From positions 216,347,530-216,411,529 of the forward strand of contig JAUPFV010000001.1 in assembly GCA_036936605.1 (NCBI GenBank): a stretch of 64,000 nucleotides of DNA, given 5' to 3'. Positions 1-9,192 of this stretch are shown piece by piece. The DNA is from Limnanthes douglasii subsp. nivea (lineage: Eukaryota; Streptophyta; Magnoliopsida; Brassicales; Limnanthaceae). Every line of letters starts with the position of its first letter. The stretch's first letter is position 1. The notes under the pieces were generated by a model that ran no database searches, was not told where the DNA came from, and saw nothing but the letters and a program-made list of their open reading frames with translations. The position numbers and the translations under genes are program-made.

Positions 1-797
1 CTTTTCATTAGCAAACCTTTCCTCTAGATCAACAAAATGATTCTCGTCATTTGAGCTCTTAACCAGCACATAATCAATGTATACCTCTACGTTTCTTCTA
101 GTTTTTGATTCAAAGGCCTTACTCACAAAATGCTGATAAGTTGCCCTCCATTTTTAGACCAAACAACATCACTTCATAACAATATAAACCTTTTCTAGTG
201 AAAAATGAAGTACTTTCCTCATCCGACAGAAACATCTTAATTTGATTTTACCCAACATAAGCATCCATAAAAGATAGTAGTCGATTCCTCGATGTTCAAA
301 TCCACTAACTTATTAATCCGTGGAATTGGAAATGGATCTTTTGGACGAGATTTATTGAAATCTGTGAAGTCTACGCACATTCATCATTTGTCATTTTTCT
401 TTTTAACCCAAACTAGATTTGCAGCCCAGAGACTCTTGTATATGTCCAACTCTAGTTAAACATTCTACCTCTGCAATTATCGCTTCAGATTTCTTATGGG
501 AGAAAGGTCTTCTTTTCTGAATTACTAGCCTTACATTATTCTTAACTGACAGCTTGCGACAAATGATCTCCGAAGGGACATCAGTTACATCCTCTGAATA
601 CCAAACAAATAAATCCAACTTCGATGAAAATATTTCAATCAATCCTTGCTTTAAATTCAGGGAAAAATTTGTCCCAATTTTTTAAAATTTCCCCCTGAAA
701 ATGCATGATCTTTGAAATTTTCATCAGGAACAAAAAAACTGGGAGAATCCCTTGGATCATCAAAATGGGTTGGCTCAGAGGAAGCCTCTACTAGCTG
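1..797 (-). pseudogene. E4 reverse transcriptase N-terminal part (broken)
   Basis: This is the RT region of E4, read leftwards. Residues around 403-642 contain the Tat pre-RT block (DLFVWYSEDVTDVP, then VIQKRRPFSHKK and GHIQES). The sequence continues through the FVDF-type region to the catalytic stretch near 60-100, where the complement still suggests a YIDD-like motif. Several stops and frame changes break it. The reading frame just after the amber codon at 798-800 is open for about 40 codons and includes the conserved DDPRDSPS block that E1 and E2 also carry before RT. The rest of pol lies outside the window. Confidence 0.7.
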
Positions 798-800
798 CTA
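792..800 (-). promoter_or_regulatory. UAG-CAG-CUA at the E4 protease/RT boundary
   Basis: On the minus strand the codons are GCA-UAG-CAG-CUA, with UAG at 798-800. The six bases after the stop fit CARYYA exactly, the consensus downstream of leaky UAG codons such as that of tobamovirus replicase. Both sides of the stop are in one frame. The same position holds UAG in E1, E2, E3 and E5. Readthrough is inferred; only the sequence is seen. Confidence 0.6.
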
Positions 801-1340
801 TGCTTTACTTGACTCACTTGCTCGAACTTGCTTGGAAGACAAAGAAATTCGATAGCACTCTCTAGCCATTTTTGGCTACTTCTGATTGTTCCCACATTAT
901 TACCTGCGATATAATTTAGACATTGATGTACCGTGGAAGTAACATCGTGCATTTTTTTTATAACCATTACCTTCCAAAAATAGCGTTGTAAGAAGTATAT
1001 GCATCTATAACAATGAATACGATTTCAACCTCTTTTCTGAAGGGCCATCGACGGAATTCCACTACACTTTCAAATTCACCTACTACTTTAGTTGCTCCTG
1101 TAAAAACCCACAATCAGATAACGGGTGGGTCAATAATATTTTTATAAGTACTCATGAATAAAATATTAGCGGAACTTCCTGTATCTATTAATACCCTCTG
1201 CACATGATCACCAGCAATCCCAGCTGCAATTACCAGCACACCTTCATGCAGGCCTTCTACGTTCCTCATATCATCGTCCTCGAAATAGATTATTGGAGAC
1301 GGAGTTCGATATTGATGTTCTGAGGCTCCCACCTCTAATT
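801..1340 (-). pseudogene. E4 retroviral-type aspartic protease (broken)
   Basis: The intact segment 1114-1332 carries the Tat pre-protease block (FEDDDMRNVEGLHEG) and the active site RVLIDTGSSANILF, where DTG is the catalytic triplet of retropepsins. Downstream the frame is interrupted, but pieces matching E1 remain (VVEF near 1050, then SYNAIFGR, then the ECYR stretch just before the amber codon). Retropepsins cut the Gag-Pol precursor. Here it is a relic. Confidence 0.75.
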
Positions 1341-1379
1341 GAGTAGTTAAACTAACTATGTGCCTTTTCCGAGATCTGT

Positions 1380-2395
1380 TCGAATTTCCTGCTACAGTAT
1401 CCCTTCCGAAAATTGCTAAGGATTCAAAATAGGCACATACATCACTAACCTTCTTCCTCGAAACAACTTCCTCTACTATGCTGATATCATTTCTGCCTTA
1501 TTTTGGATCCAAATACTCGGTTATAATATCAAAAGAATCAAATTCTTCGGAAATAACTAGGGCAGTTTTCTCCTTTTTTGACTTTTCTTTAGTCACCCGA
1601 TTTTTGGTAGAATTTTTCTTTACAAAGTCTGTCAGCTTCCCATTTTCAATTAGCGTTTGAATTTTTTTCTTTAAATAAATACACTCCTTTGTATTATGGC
1701 CTACATCCTCATGATACCTGCAAAACCTACCGTTTCTACCTCCCCTCAGAGTTTGAATAGGAAACAGCTTTCGAAATGGTACATGACCACGAGTTTTTTC
1801 AAATATAGTTGCCACGCACTCAGTTAACTATGCAAAGTAATATGGTCGGGTCCACTTGTTAGATATAGGCCTACCCGCTTGTTGCGTATTATATGTCTGC
1901 TGATTAACTCTATGCCTCGGAGAATACTGACCCACTAACTTAGGCTGAGAATTAACTCTAGGTGGCTGAACAGTAGCGACAGATCTTTGAAATTGATTTT
2001 GTTCCAACTGATCACTGGATCCTCTTTCCGATGCTTGAGTTTCTTCTACTAAAATCCGCTTCTCCACTTGATCAAGTAAAGCTCCGAACGTGATTGCCTG
2101 ACTTTATACCACTGTATCTTTTAAAATTCCAGGGAGAAGTCTCATTCAGTATGCTGCCAATGCCACATAGTCTTTACAATACTCCATATCAGTCTTTACA
2201 ATACTCCATATCAGTCTTTACAATACTCCATATCAGTTTTCCCCAACCTTTTGTCTACAATATAATGAAGACGGAACACATTCCAAAACATATCAAAATT
2301 CTTGATATAACCCTGCTGTACATAATTGGTAATTCCTCCATAGAAACTTTCTTTATCAATAAAACACCCTCATCTTTCTTAGATCTTTAATCTTC
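1380..2395 (-). pseudogene. E4 gag (capsid and zinc knuckle, broken)
   Basis: Segment 1498-1815 includes the knuckle CRYHEDVGHNTKEC, a CX2HX4HX4C form instead of the usual CCHC, followed by a Lys-rich stretch. Segment 1828-2067 is a Gln/Pro/Ser-rich linker that ends in SNKWTRPYYFA, which matches SNKWTRPAYFA in E1 gag. The capsid core lies further right, to about 2395, with stops and a 22-bp triplication. The N-terminus is missing. Confidence 0.7.
2169..2234. repeat. 22-bp unit in three perfect tandem copies within E4 gag
   Basis: The unit AGTCTTTACAATACTCCATATC occurs at 2169-2190, 2191-2212 and 2213-2234. The sequence corresponds to the capsid region that in E1 encodes the stretch before the FCLGLL block. 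Twenty-two bases is not a multiple of three, so the expansion shifts the frame. Perfect identity suggests recent slippage in an already dead copy. Confidence 0.9.
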
Positions 2396-2399
2396 CCTT

Positions 2400-3310
2400 A
2401 TCAAAAGCAAGAAATTTTGTCATCTAGTTTTAAGATAAAAGACTTTGGGGTGCTGAGACGATGCTTAGTATAAAGATCAAGTGAAAGAACAGTAGTATAT
2501 AAACTTATGAATCTCAGTATATTGAGAATATTTTGATAAAATTTAATTTTGAAGATTGTTCTCATGTAAGAACTTTGATCATAGGTTACGTTTCTACCTA
2601 ATAAAGGTAAAGAATTATCTCAACTTGAATGCACAAGATTCATTGGTTCTCTTATATATTTCATGACTAGAAATAGGCCAGTTACTGCTATGATGTTAGA
2701 AACCTTAATATTTATACTAGTAATACTAGTTCACATAATTGACAAGTTTTAAACTGAGTATTCAAGTACTAGTAAAAAATCATGGATTATGGTCTGACTT
2801 ATACTAGATTTCATTCTCTTCTTAAAATATATTCGGATGCGAGTTATATTTCCAATATGGAAGATCATTCTTCCATAAGTGGATATGTATTTAATTTTTT
2901 GGGAGGTGTTATCTCATGGGAATCAAAGAAACATAGTTGTATTACTGACTTAAGAATGGAATCTGAGTTTGTAGCATGAGAAACATCTAGTAAAAAGGTT
3001 GTGTGGCTAACAAATATGACACATGCAATCCCACTGTAGCCTAAACTGATATCACATATATCTATCACATGTGATATTAAGATCATTTGGCTAATAACTA
3101 TAGACAACTATACAAATGCAGGTCTAGACACTTAGATATTAGACACATCACGATTCGTAAACGCACCACGCATGGTGTCATATCAGTGGAGTTTTTAAAC
3201 TCAATATAATCTAGCTGATCTTCTAACCAAAGGGTTAAGTATAGATCTTGTGTACTAACCGAATATGAGGATGATATTAAAGTCCATATGAAATATCTCA
3301 TGTTTAAATA
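2400..3310 (+). pseudogene. C3: Ty1/copia RT C-terminus and RNase H (broken)
   Basis: Plus-strand pieces match the end of copia pol in order. A KIKDFG-like block lies near 2430. A block like the conserved IGSLMY motif lies near 2640 (FIGSLIYFMTRNRP). RNase H is at 2820-2979, with YSDASYIS containing the catalytic Asp, then SGYVFNFLGG, SWESKKH and MESEFVA. The terminal NLADLLTKGL block lies near 3210. Stops interrupt each piece. Integrase and the first half of RT are absent, cut at the E4 junction. Confidence 0.75.
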
Positions 3311-3329
3311 CTCAATTCTCATTTAATAT

Positions 3330-4010
3330 GACAGTAGGTTTTGAATTCTGCAAAACTTAATATCTAGATATTGGAACACATAAATAGTATTATGCCAAGG
3401 TATGTGTTAAATCCAACAAGTTGTAGAGGTTGAAGTTTATATTCTCAATAGTTTTTTTGAAAAATTGTATATGTCGGGGTTAAAGTAAAATAACTATCTA
3501 TTTGAACATGAATCTTAGCCACTTCAAGGATTATGACACAGAGCTAGTAAAATATATCAAGTAAGAAAATTTGAGAATGTAAATTCATGCGTATATTACT
3601 TTCATGTATTCATTCTGAATAGTAAAGGTTCAATATTTAGTGATACATTGATATTTGAATATTTTAAATGTGTAATATGCTAATATGAAATTCAATCCTT
3701 AAGATAGTTCATTTATGCATAAATTTATTATGTGTTGATTTTGTTTTAGTTAATCATAAATTGCACTAAAATCAGTGATATTGTTAGATGTTTAAGTGTA
3801 ATTGGATTGACTACTCGTCCAATGTAGTCATAATATTTTATCGAATAAAATTTGAGTATATTTTGGTTCGAACTATATAGCGGGATCCATGGGCGGCAGC
3901 CCATGGCAGGGTCCGAGGGCTACACCCCACGTTGAATCAAAGATCAGCAATCCTTTGCGGGGTCTAAGGAACAAGGTCCCGAAAGAGGCTATTTTTTATT
4001 TAAACTTTAA
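3330..4010 (+). repeat. Possible C3 3' LTR remains
   Basis: This 680-bp AT-rich stretch has no coding signal and lies just downstream of the copia pol end, where the 3' LTR belongs. Near 3880-3990 it holds a GC-rich block with three degenerate units of the form GGGGTCC-GGGC, one of them nearly palindromic (CCATGGGCGGCAGCCCATGG, 3889-3908). Such blocks are common in copia LTRs. No second LTR or terminal TG...CA pair could be matched, so the limits are a guess. Confidence 0.35.
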
Positions 4011-4069
4011 TTTTTGAATATAACTATTATTTTTAAATGATGTAGTCATGTTTTTGGATAATATTTTTA

Positions 4070-5000
4070 CGGTTTCCTTCCCCGTCATGCAGTTCATAAA
4101 ATATTATTTTTGATTCATTTTAACTAAGGTAATGCAACAAAGGTCTACTCAACGATTTCGTGTACCGTTTATCTCCAAAGACTATAAAATCTTGTGCTTT
4201 AAATTACAACTTTTTTGCTAGCGACTTGTCGACCGGTAGAACATTATTGACAAAAGATTCTTTAATATTATAACTCCAATCATTATCGAAGATTTCTTTT
4301 GCGTAAGTATTCGCTGGTAGCTTCGAGGAATATGTTATGGTTGCTAAGGAATTAGCCACAGAATTTTCAGCCTATGAACATGTTCGTATTTGACATTTTG
4401 AAACAAAGTTGCTAACCCTCTCGATCCTTTAAGTACTTTAATTCATCATCATTTATGGCCTCAGACTTCCCCGTAGCATGATTCACTAAACGCTTTGAGT
4501 TACTAACGAGACGAACTATTTTGGCATTGCAATTATGTGCAAGCCGTAACCCTTCCAAAGTCGCTCCGTACTCTGCCTCGTTATTCGATGCTTTAAAACC
4601 AAAATGAATCGACTGATACATTGCTTCTTCTATTAGAGATATAAATGAAAATATTTCCTCATAACTCAAAGCGCTTGAACCTTCATTAGTTCGAATAATC
4701 CACCCAAATTTTGACTCTTTCTAATCAATTTCCATATCTGGCCGTTCGGAGTGAAACTCAACCAGACAATCAGCCAACATATGGGCCTTGATCCATGTTC
4801 AAGGCTCAAAATCGTTATCGTAATCCTTTATCTCCACCTACCCTTTTGTCATTCTCCCCGATACATCGGGATTTTGCAATACATTTTATTAGAGGGAAAT
4901 AGGTTCGGACTATAATGGAGTGTGCTTGAAAATAGGGTGTCATATTTGCTTATATAGTACACGTGCCGACGACAACTATCAACTTCTCGAATTAACACCG
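4070..5000 (-). pseudogene. E5 archaeal-type RNase H and integrase N-terminus (broken)
   Basis: Segment 4412-4669 holds the second RNase H: FGFKASNNEAEYGATLEGL contains the catalytic Glu, followed by RLVSNSKRLVNHATGKSEA, where the SDS motif has become SNS. Further left, fragments match the RNase H/integrase linker and the pre-zinc region of E1 (a YELHDGEGN-like stretch near 4090). Right of 4700 lies the end of the first RNase H. Homology stops near 4070. All frames are broken. Confidence 0.65.
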
Positions 5001-5279
5001 CCTTCACGAAATAGTACGAAACCGTTATGTAAATGAATAATGTTTATCCTATGTTAGTTTCATTAAGATATGTGGTGAAAATAAGTATTATTTGATTCAG
5101 ATGAAAGCTTCATTATATTCTTACCAATCGAAACAATTAGCTTATCTTAAAACTCGAAAGAAATGAGTGCATTTGTCTGAGGGCCTGAATATGGATCTAT
5201 TAAGGAGAACCAACCTTTTAGTCAATATTTGTACCTTCTTAATAGATCTAGGTTGGTTCATCGTGTTCAAAGCGTTTAG

Positions 5280-6165
5280 TTATGCTGGGTCGGTTTTTAT
5301 CTCTTTCTCACTGATTATATAATCCAAGAACATCCCGGATCACACCCCAGACATATACTTCTCTAGGTTTAAATTTAAGTTTTAGTCTGTAAGTTGCTAA
5401 AGGTTTCTTCCAAGTCAGAAAAATGTTCTTCGTCTCTGGTACTCTTTACTATCATATCATCAATATACACCCCGATGTTACTCATGATCTTATTCTCAGA
5501 ATCCTTGTTCACTAGCCATTGTTAATTATCCCCGACATTTTTTAACACAAACGACATTACTTTATAATAATGTAGAGCCCTTCTAGTTATAAATGAAGTG
5601 CTTTTTGGTCCATCAAATCCATCTTAATCTGGTTATAAATTGTGTAGGAATCCATAAATGATAATAACTTGTTTTCCCAAGTTCAGTCTACAAGCTGATC
5701 TATCATCGAAATCAGAAAATGGTCCTTCAGATAGGTAATGTTTGGATCGGTAAAACCCACAAACATTTTCTGTTTTTATTCTTTTTTTTACCAATATTGG
5801 GTTGGCTGTCCACAAAGGTTATTGAGATTCTCGTGTATGACCAACTTTTGATAATTGATCCACCTTGACCATGATGGCCTCATATTTCTCATGAGTAAAA
5901 GACCCACTCTTCTGTATGATTGGGCGCATATTACACCAGCTGGACAACTTATGACAAATAACCTCTGCGGGTACTCCCGTGACATCCTCGGTACACCACG
6001 CGAACATATGCAATTTGTTTTACAAAAAGTGTATCAATATTTTCCTTATATTGAGGGATAACATAGTGTCAATCTACAAACTTTGACCGTTGAAAAATAT
6101 ATAATTTTCAAAATTCTCATTTTGGAGCCAATAGGATCGAACCCCGAGGTTAGCCTCTGTAATTG
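5280..6165 (-). pseudogene. E5 reverse transcriptase (broken), copy A
   Basis: Minus-strand pieces match Tat RT. The pre-RT block is at 5819-6013 (MFAWCTEDVTGVPAEVICHKL, then GHTRESQ). The NPILVKK block and the cysteine-containing FY region follow at 5633-5815, and the degenerate palm region with a YIDD-like trace near 5460-5480. Many stops. The same sequence recurs at 19033-19918. Confidence 0.7.
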
Positions 6166-6168
6166 CTA
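6157..6168 (-). promoter_or_regulatory. UAG-CAA-UUA-CAG at the E5 protease/RT boundary (copy A)
   Basis: On the minus strand UAG is at 6166-6168, followed by CAA UUA CAG. This fits CARYYA and equals the classic tobamovirus leaky-stop context through the third codon. Copy B keeps it at 19919-19921. Flanking frames are decayed, so only the local motif can be assessed. Confidence 0.5.
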
Positions 6169-6600
6169 ATTTTATTTAACTTTACACCCCTGATCTACCT
6201 AGGAGCCAAAGCTGTTCTCTAACATGCTTTAGCCATTTTCTGGTTGTTTCGGACTATCCTCGTATTGTTTCCCACAACATACTTTAAATGATGGTGAACC
6301 GTTGAAGCCACATTATGCCTTCTTGATAACCACGATCGACCAAATTGCATTATACGATGTAGGCGCATCAACTACTATAAACAACATTGTGACCTCTTTT
6401 ATAAATGTCTCGCGGCCCAACTCTACCATTCCTACAAATTCCCCAACAACCTTAGTAGTTAATCATGTGAAGCCCACAATACTTCGGTTTGATCAGAGGA
6501 TACTTGGAGGGTTCTCCATCTATTCGTATGTGGTCATGAATAAGATGTTGGAAAAACTTTTGGTGTCAATCTGAATTCGTCGGATTTCAGTTCTCACAAT
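6169..6600 (-). pseudogene. E5 aspartic protease region (broken), copy A
   Basis: The minus strand of this interval aligns block by block with E1 protease: remnants of the active-site strand near 6540, the GFTG-type flap region near 6470, the VGEF/LGRGPFKK stretch near 6410, and the NAI-GRSW block near 6340. The plus-strand ORF here is only its shadow. The DTG triplet itself is not readable in one frame. Confidence 0.55.
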
Positions 6601-7260
6601 AGAAGCTGAGATTACTACGGTGCTTTCTGTGGCATGACCACTTCCCTTCTGTCATTATGATCAAAACATAGCAAAAACGATAGATTTCTATATAGATGGG
6701 TTGAAGCAACTGCTTTTAGTTTGGTTACCAAAATCATTATGTATCTTTTCCGAAAAAAGTTGATAATCCCTGAAATTGTATATCCATCAGATATAGTAAA
6801 AGACTCAAAGAATTTACATAAATCACTAACCTTTCCCCTAGCCTTTGGTTCCTCAACCACTAAGACAACTCTTCGGTCATGTTTGGGGTTTAAATACTCC
6901 AAAAACATGTCAAACGAGTATAATGGTTCCGTGATCATTAGAGTACTTTCTTGTTTCAGAGTCGCGAGGATCGCCTCCCTTCCCACCAGATTCAGCTGTT
7001 GACTTTTAGCATTTATTTTAACAAAACTTGTTAAGTTTCCGTTCTCAATCAACACTTGGAATTTTTTTTCCAAGGCTATACAGTCCTTTTTCTTATGTTC
7101 GACGTCATTATGATACTTACAGTTCTACCCTCCCTCGGGGTCTGGATCAGAAAAAGCTTTTGAGTCATATATGACTTCGGGCCTCGTCAAAAATCATTTT
7201 CACGCATTCTGTCAACTCAACATACTGGGTAGGTCAGACTCACTTATTTGACATCGGTCT
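6601..7260 (-). pseudogene. E5 gag C-terminus and gag-protease linker, copy A
   Basis: The open frame 6615-7073 encodes a post-knuckle stretch (IQVLIENGNL-type), a linker with LEYLNPKHDRR and CKFFESFTISDG, and the basic block before protease. E1 has equivalents in its linker (YLDPEANR, FESLTIFGG). The knuckle lies near 7080-7140, with a trace of HxxxKDC. Further right only a short pre-knuckle stretch survives before the LTR remnant. Confidence 0.65.
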
Positions 7261-7264
7261 TGTT

Positions 7265-7592
7265 GCCTATACTAAAGAGAGAAACACAAATATACTAGAG
7301 AAAGACGCTGCTAAAAGTATAAATAAAATAATAATTGTTCAACCTTCCCAAAAAGGTAATGTTCCCTTATATAGTAATGGTGGTGGGCCTAAAAGTCACA
7401 TAGTTGGTCCGTTTATGTTCGTTTCATCCCATTATTTTACTAATTTTAACCACATTTATTATTTATAACATGAAATACCTTCAATGTTACCCATTTAATC
7501 CGACTCGCAGTTCAGATAAATCTCACCCTTCTCAAATATTTTGGTTCAAATATAAAAAAATTGATTTCGATCTGAGTGTATCACTTATATCA
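7265..7592 (-). repeat. E5 LTR remnant, copy A
   Basis: The interval resembles the E1 LTR in order: a GAGAGAAA stretch, a TATA-like element (complement of 7366-7376), a TGGGCC stretch, and on the minus strand a start TGATATAAGTGATACAC comparable with TGATAAGGGC in E1. The length to this start is about 328 bp, close to the 329 bp of E1. The LTR 3' end and primer site are lost, so gag joins it directly. The limits are tentative. Confidence 0.45.
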
Positions 7593-8074
7593 TTCCCAAT
7601 AGTTAATATTATGATTTTATGCGATTAAACTTTTCACAGAATGAACATCGAAAATTATCTAACAGGATTTCAGAATTAATCTTATACCGGATAAGTTTTC
7701 CAATATACAGTATATTTCGACAGTTTAGGGTAATAAATTGTGTGTCACTTGTCAGGTTTGTGTTAGAATTGTTAATTCTGTGTCACTTGTCTCAGTTTGT
7801 GTTTGATTGGTTTGCGTTTGCTCATTTTGCGTCGGATAAAAAATACCGACTCAAATCCAACCAATTATCCCATGTCCTATTTGGATGAATTCGATGAATG
7901 GATTTTAACGATATATTCTAACTAAAATCTGAAAACGTAAAACACCTCATCATTGTACCAGTAGTTTATGGTTTTGATTATGTCAATTTTTTTTTTACAT
8001 TTTTTTAGTTTCTCTTACCAAGTATAAGATTAGTTGTTTGCAGACATTAAAATGATATATTGAATGGAACGAGA
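7593..8074. other. AT-rich stretch with no recognised feature
   Basis: I see no gene, RNA or repeat structure here beyond short poly-T runs. Copy B carries the same sequence at 21346-21827. Short ORFs on the plus strand show no family resemblance. Confidence 0.6.
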
Positions 8075-8745
8075 GTTCTATCAAGAGTCGGTTATCGGTC
8101 CGATTTGATTTGGATTTTGGAGCCCGATTGGATTGCTAAGCTTATCGGGTTGGATCGAACAAAACCGCGAAGCTTTTAGTTCTAGTTTTCAGAATCGGAC
8201 TGGAATCGGTTCGATTTCAGTTCGGTTCAGTCTAAGTTCCTTTGTTCATGTTTCGGTTCGATCCAGATTCGGTTCCGTCCGTTATCGATCCGGTTTTGGT
8301 CCACTTTAGAAAAATCAAATCCAATTATTATTGGATTTTCAATTCTTTTAGTTAAATAAATGATATAAAATTAAAGTTTTGAATTAATATGTGATTTTTT
8401 AAAAAAAAATTGGTAATATAATGTAAAAATAAAAATAAAATAAAAAAGAACAATCGGTTCTAAAAGTCTTATTGGTTTGATTCATTATCGGTTCTACTGG
8501 TTTATCGGTTTTATTGGTTACGTTTCGTATTTGTTCTATCGGTTTACCAGATTTATGAGTTTGGTTCCAAATCGGTTCTACCGTCTTATCGGTTTTATCG
8601 ATTCGTTTACCGACCGATTTTATTGTTTCAATATTTTATCGATTCTGGTTTTTAAAATAGAACCGCAAACCGAACCTTTAAGATTCGGTCTGCTTCCTAT
8701 CGTCTCGATTCCCCGGAATCCTGGGCAACCCTTAACCTATCTAAC
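8075..8745. repeat. CGGTT/TCGGTT-rich low-complexity repeat, copy A
   Basis: Two blocks (about 8085-8300 and 8450-8710) are built from short variants of TCGGTT, CGGTTC and GATTCGGTT, around a 150-bp AT-rich core. The plus-strand ORF at 8477-8755 is a product of this bias. Such GGTTCGGTT-rich sequence is frequent in the sub-terminal parts of plant non-autonomous DNA elements, and the end near 8735 (complement AAGGGTTGCCCAGGATTC) might be a terminal repeat. I could not pair it with a left end. Confidence 0.5.
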
Positions 8746-8929
8746 CATCACCTAGTTTATTTATATAATGCAAAAATTAAACTATGACTAAAATCTAACA
8801 TTAATGATTATTGAAAAATAAAAAATTGTATAATTTTCCCAACATAATTTTTTTAAATAGAAATTATATCTTACAAGATTTGATATAAATTTAACACATT
8901 CAAATAGTTTAAGTTTGATATATTGACTC

Positions 8930-9159
8930 ACATTCAACTTCTTAAGTTCAATTTTATGAAAAAAAGATAGAAAAAGTTTCACAGGGAAGAAACTCTCCAA
9001 GAAATAAAATCAACAAGAAACTATCCTACTGACTTCATCTTCATCGTAGTTGATCCTTCATTGAATACTTGGTTTCTGATTATGGAGGAAGGAGAGTATT
9101 CTACACCAGAATGTCGATCTTTTGATCACAATACTCAATTTCTTTTTCTCCACCAGTAT
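8930..9159 (+). pseudogene. 5' fragment of LINE L1a ORF1, copy A
   Basis: An ATG at 9082 starts the same protein as at 22873 (MEEGEYSTPECRSFDH), which is open to base 9159. The following base belongs to E1. In copy B the reading frame continues into the rest of ORF1. This is a true truncation of L1a, cut after CCACCAGTAT. Upstream sequence back to about 8930 matches the 5' UTR of the full copy. Confidence 0.85.
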
Positions 9160-9192
9160 TGGGAGAATTGAAGACCATTCTCCGGAGAGAAC

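Larger units (their letters stand above)
1..2395 (-). mobile_element. E4: degenerate Tat-lineage Ty3/gypsy fragment
   Basis: On the minus strand the order is gag (about 2395 to 1380), protease (1340 to 801), an amber codon at 798-800, then RT running off the left edge at base 1. The proteins resemble those of E1 and E2 in this window, and the gag knuckle and protease/RT boundary are of Tat type. The 5' end (LTR, primer site, gag N-terminus) is missing: homology stops near 2395, where copia fragment C3 starts on the other strand. Stops and frameshifts make it non-functional. The junction with C3 could be an insertion or a deletion; no target duplication is visible. Confidence 0.8.
4070..7592 (-). 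mobile_element. E5 (copy A): degenerate Tat-lineage fragment
   Basis: Reading leftwards: an LTR remnant (7592-7265), gag C-terminus (7260-6601), protease (6600-6169), an amber codon at 6166-6168, RT (6165-5280), then archaeal-type RNase H and the start of integrase (5000-4070). The primer site, gag N-terminus and most of integrase are missing. From 5255 rightwards it is repeated almost identically at 19008-22950. A stretch of about 260 bp at 4990-5254 matches no RT sequence I can place and may be a small insertion. Confidence 0.75.
5255..9159. repeat. Long direct repeat, copy A (3,905 bp)
   Basis: This segment recurs in the same orientation at 19008-22950. By eye I count about 20 substitutions plus one indel of about 39 bp (extra in copy B near 21958) and single-base indels, so about 0.5% divergence. 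It spans part of E5, the CGGTT-rich repeat and the 5' end of LINE L1a. At 5255 copy A continues into older E5 sequence; at 9159 it jumps into E1. Confidence 0.95.

Noticed and set aside
1114..1332. DTGSSANILF as a host aspartic protease gene.
   Set aside because: The flanking gag and RT fragments and the missing second lobe show a retrotransposon protease.
2169..2234. Three short perfect repeats that could suggest a CRISPR-like array.
   Set aside because: The units are directly adjacent without spacers, inside a plant retrotransposon gag relic.
3880..3990. GC-rich palindromic units as a tRNA or structured RNA gene.
   Set aside because: No tRNA arms could be formed; the units look like the GGGTCC-type blocks of copia LTRs.
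5194..5258. GATCTATTAAG / CTTAATAGATC and AACCAACC / GGTTGGTT near the copy A left border, as a possible hairpin or terminal repeat.
   Set aside because: The two pairs are not nested in a consistent order, so they do not form one stem, and no element ends there.
6302..6574. Plus-strand ORFs at 6302-6574, 6721-7002, 16031-16597 and 15335-15637 as genes.
   Set aside because: They are complements of protease, gag and RT coding regions of E5 and E1, which show clear family motifs on the minus strand.
8477..8755. ORF of 92 codons rich in Phe, Tyr and Arg as a small protein gene.
   Set aside because: It is a direct product of the repeated TCGGTT/TTTATCGG sequence and has no start context or relatives.
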